Below are positions 5,158-6,892 of a stretch of 6,892 bases of DNA, in pieces. How positions within the stretch are numbered: the stretch's first letter is position 1; each line of letters begins with the position of its first letter. Origin of the DNA: Dysgonamonadaceae bacterium (GTDB lineage: Bacteria > Bacteroidota > Bacteroidia > Bacteroidales > Azobacteroidaceae); NCBI GenBank assembly GCA_031276105.1, contig JAISNS010000352.1, positions 1 to 6,892 of the forward strand. Reading direction: 5' to 3'. A program made the translations under genes and the position numbers. The notes beneath the pieces were generated by a model. The model made no database searches. It saw nothing but the letters and a program-made list of their open reading frames with translations, and was not told the DNA's origin.

Positions 5158-6892
5158 CAGATTAGGCAATTGGAAACACAAAAAATACAGACAATGGGCA
5201 TTCTTCTATTTGTTTGTTGTTTTTTTCTTTTCTGCTTATGTTGAAGTCTCGTTTGTCTTGCATCGAAGTAAATTGATTAAAACAGAGGGACTTAAATCAG
5301 CTCAAAATACCTACGTCAATATCGTTGATACCTATATTATCCAAAACCAACTGCAATCGGATCAATTGAACCGGATCGACGCCTTGCTGCCTCTTTTTCC
5401 TGCCGGCCTGCATCTTACGATTGTAAACGAAGACAACGAAATCCTTTACGACAATTGCGCCCATAATAATGATAACCGGGAAAATCAATGGACAGACATC
5501 GAGATAAAAACGGCTCTCCTCAAAGAAAAAGGATGGAACATCCGTCAAATTAATGCAACCGGCGACAAATATATGTTTTATGCTGCATACAAGAATGGAT
5601 ATATCATCCGTGTCGGTTTGCCCTATACGCAGGAAATACAAAACTGGTTTCGTCCGGATACACCCTCTTTAGTGTTTATTATCCTGTTGTTTGTCTTTAT
5701 ATTTGTCTTTCATTTAAGCATTTACTTTGTTTTCAGGAAAGCGGTTTACAAACTGAAAGAGTTTGTGTGGTCGTTTGGAGAAAACAAAGCCTTCCCCCAC
5801 ATTCTTTCCATGCCCGACAGCGAATTGCGGGAAATTCAAACCGCCGTCGTAAATATATTCGAACAATTGGAAATGAAAGAAAAAGACGCTTTGCTCGAAC
5901 GGGAAAAATTGTTGGAACATTTCCACTTCTCGGAAGAAGGTATTTCGTTTTTCACGCCGTTCTTTGAAAATATTTATACCAATTCGCCTTTTATGCAATA
6001 CCTCAACATCCTGCTGAGCGAACCAACGGTTAATGCCAACACCCTGTTCAAGAGTCCCGTTTTTGGCGATGTTTTGCAATTCCTTGAAAATCCGGGAAAA
6101 CAGAATGTATTTACAAACAAACTTCATGCAAACGGACGGCATTTCTTTGTGCGAGTCATTATTTTCGACGATAAAAGTTTTGAGGTAATTATCCGCGACG
6201 TTTCCGAAACGGAGAAAAAACAAATCGACCGCGCCGAAATGACCAACAACATTGCCCACGAACTTCGTACTCCGGTAACGAGCGTCAGAGGATACCTCGA
6301 AACATTGATAGAACGGGAAAACATACCCCCCGAAAAAAAGAAAGAATACATCGAACGAGCCTATAAGCAAATCATACGCCTTTCGCAGATTATTCAAGAT
6401 GTTATCCTGCTGACCAAAACAAACGACGCACCTCAATATTTCTCCACAGAACCGGTCAATATTTATAATTTGCTGGTAGAAATGATGGAAACAGATATGA
6501 AAGAAGATATTCTGAAACACAATTGTACCGTCAATCTTCTTGTAGCCAATAACTTGATAGTGAAAGGAAACCGAACATTATTATATTCTATTTTCTTTAA
6601 TTTATGTACGAATGCACTGAAATATGCCGGTGAAAATATCACAATTACCATCCACAATTATATGGAAGATGAAGAATATTATTATTTTTCTTTTTCGGAC
6701 AACGGAATAGGGATTGAAGAAAAATACCTCGACTATATTTTTGAACGCTTTTACCGCATAACCGAAGGCCGCACAAGAGACAAAGGCGGATCCGGATTGG
6801 GACTGTCTATTGTAAAAGAAGCTGTTAATTTCCACAATGGCGTGATACTTGCCAAAAACCGGGCGCAAGGCGGTTTGGAATTTATGTTTACT
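5147..6892 (+). CDS. phoR: PhoR-like sensor histidine kinase (partial, runs off the right edge)
   Basis: This membrane kinase is expected to sense phosphate status through Pst/PhoU and phosphorylate PhoB. The frame is open from ATG 5147 to the window end (582 codons, no stop). Transmembrane segments at about 17-38 and 174-197 flank a 135-residue periplasmic domain. Its pattern (LTIVNEDNEILYDN at 90-103, IEIKTAL at 118-124, YMFYAAY at 142-148, GYIIRVGLPY at 151-160) resembles the PAS-like sensor of Gram-positive and Bacteroidota PhoR proteins. A HAMP-like linker (about 198-245), a short coiled coil and a PAS-like domain (about 258-355) follow. The kinase core is complete: H-box IAHELRTPV (369-377, His371), N-box NLCTNALKYA (485-494), G1 DNGIGI (518-523), F-box FERFYR (532-537), G2 GGSGLGLSIV (547-556). 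Only the last few residues of the ATPase domain are missing. It overlaps phoB by 11 nt. Confidence 0.92.
   Translation, partial: MENSRLGNWKHKKYRQWAFFYLFVVFFFSAYVEVSFVLHRSKLIKTEGLKSAQNTYVNIVDTYIIQNQLQSDQLNRIDALLPLFPAGLHLTIVNEDNEILYDNCAHNNDNRENQWTDIEIKTALLKEKGWNIRQINATGDKYMFYAAYKNGYIIRVGLPYTQEIQNWFRPDTPSLVFIILLFVFIFVFHLSIYFVFRKAVYKLKEFVWSFGENKAFPHILSMPDSELREIQTAVVNIFEQLEMKEKDALLEREKLLEHFHFSEEGISFFTPFFENIYTNSPFMQYLNILLSEPTVNANTLFKSPVFGDVLQFLENPGKQNVFTNKLHANGRHFFVRVIIFDDKSFEVIIRDVSETEKKQIDRAEMTNNIAHELRTPVTSVRGYLETLIERENIPPEKKKEYIERAYKQIIRLSQIIQDVILLTKTNDAPQYFSTEPVNIYNLLVEMMETDMKEDILKHNCTVNLLVANNLIVKGNRTLLYSIFFNLCTNALKYAGENITITIHNYMEDEEYYYFSFSDNGIGIEEKYLDYIFERFYRITEGRTRDKGGSGLGLSIVKEAVNFHNGVILAKNRAQGGLEFMFT

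Noticed and set aside
5714..6520. Long minus-strand open frame (268 codons) opposite phoR
   Set aside because: It is fully antisense to the PhoR frame, whose HAMP-like, PAS-like and H-box regions are clear. The translation is rich in Phe/Cys with no recognisable domain, as expected from the complement of a coding region.

Overview
The window carries one complete, all plus-strand phosphate-acquisition and phosphate-sensing locus in the order pstS-pstC-pstA-pstB-phoU-phoB-phoR. The last gene runs off the right edge and lacks only its final residues. I see no RNA genes, mobile elements or CRISPR arrays. I also see no hairpin terminator between the genes.

The organism is probably a member of Bacteroidota, perhaps Bacteroidales. 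The supporting signs are moderate base composition with very AT-rich spacers, a TAnnTTTG-type -7 promoter element (TATATTTG) ahead of pstS, and AT-rich leaders without Shine-Dalgarno sequences before most genes. PhoR also has the periplasmic-PAS / HAMP-like / PAS-like layout common in that phylum. This is inference from sequence style; no rRNA or taxonomic marker is present.

Layout: bases 1-112 are a promoter/leader region. pstS (113-1150) encodes a phosphate-binding lipoprotein. After 45 bp come pstC (1196-2044) and pstA (2041-2919), the two permease subunits, then pstB (2912-3676), the ATPase; these three genes overlap and are probably translationally coupled. After 35 bp comes phoU (3712-4392). 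After a 51-bp spacer containing three tandem copies of a 7-mer come phoB (4444-5157) and phoR (5147 to the edge), which overlap by 11 nt.

Working model (family knowledge): PstS captures phosphate and hands it to PstC/PstA, with PstB supplying ATP energy. PhoU couples transporter state to PhoR. PhoR phosphorylates PhoB under phosphate limitation, and PhoB activates the pst promoter, so one locus holds a full feedback loop.

This is a known system. The points worth a second look are a degenerate ABC signature motif in PstB (LTVGQ instead of LSGGQ), a recurring pattern of tiny upstream ORFs whose TGA overlaps the next gene's ATG, strong Shine-Dalgarno sites only before pstC and pstA, and short direct repeats that may be a Pho operator.
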